Position numbers and translations under genes: made by a program. The notes under the pieces are model-generated. The model was not told where the DNA came from. It saw only the letters and a list, made by a program, of their open reading frames with translations, and made no database searches. Below, piece after piece: positions 63,932-64,000 of a stretch of DNA of 64,000 bases. Source of the DNA: Mermis nigrescens (Eukaryota > Nematoda > Enoplea > Mermithida > Mermithidae); contig JAVLUZ010000142.1 in the NCBI GenBank assembly GCA_036768485.1, forward strand, positions 6,216,006-6,280,005, in the 5' to 3' direction. The first letter of the stretch is position 1, and each line of letters opens with the position of its first letter.

Positions 63932-64000
63932 CACACATGAGCGTGGGGGGTTCGGGGGGGGTATGCACCCCCCAGAAGTTGAAATACCCCTTCCCCCAGA
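63932..64000. mobile_element. MITE family A, copy 10 (cut by window end)
   Basis: Begins CACACATGAGCGTGG, followed by the G-rich subterminal block and GAAGTTGAAATACC of the variant subfamily. Confidence 0.85.

Overview
This is eukaryotic nuclear DNA, AT-rich, with short introns. It carries a conserved host gene on the + strand, ribosomal protein P0 (exons from 59,230 to 63,187). The P0 residues, intron sizes and transposon content fit an arthropod, most likely an insect. I cannot name the species. There are no bacterial operons, rRNA genes or CRISPR arrays. One assembly gap of 100 N lies at 53,746-53,845. Almost everything else is layered mobile DNA.

The centrepiece is a Polinton/Maverick-like (adintovirus-like) element at about 18,376-47,632. 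It is bounded by terminal inverted repeats (TIRs) of about 1.8 kb that continue across later insertions. Removing a 3.3-kb TA-inserted element, a 215-bp MITE, two CACACNTGGGC MITEs, a 4.8-kb hAT-like element and an 8.6-kb TA-inserted element leaves about 11.8 kb. On the minus strand is a broken N-terminal piece of protein-primed DNA polymerase B whose last codons lie inside the TIR. On the plus strand, in order, are a CxxC zinc-ribbon protein, a small unknown protein, a chromodomain integrase (broken), a second small unknown protein, a packaging ATPase, three small virion-type proteins, a major capsid candidate, an adenain-like protease and a minor capsid (penton-like) gene split by the hAT-like insertion. 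Nearly every gene or gene pair is preceded by the same box, TMTATAAATA, about 30-50 nt before its ATG. No polymerase catalytic domain is visible.

The left end (1 to about 8.3 kb) holds remains of a second, different virus-like element. It has a related capsid gene preceded by a splice acceptor and carrying a 1-nt frameshift, then a PC4-type single-stranded-DNA-binding protein, then a short basic protein that needs a 53-nt intron. At 7.65-8.28 kb there is another intron-containing pair with touching stop and start codons.

From 9.8 to 18.3 kb there are minisatellites, degenerate tandem repeats (about 185 and 280 bp), a 690-bp foldback, a 203-bp hAT MITE and a 3.2-kb foldback with minisatellites in both arms. 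From 47.6 to 58.4 kb lie a 9-bp-TSD foldback, a minus-strand non-LTR retrotransposon (endonuclease plus reverse transcriptase) and a foldback cluster split by an 862-bp hAT remnant. That hAT remnant still holds a transposase C-terminus and is itself split by another hAT-like element. The last 5 kb are the P0 gene, with a retrotransposon fragment in its last visible intron. A MITE family with 8-bp target duplications occurs at least nine times, with a tenth divergent relative.

Family names rest on residues read by eye; no similarity search was run.
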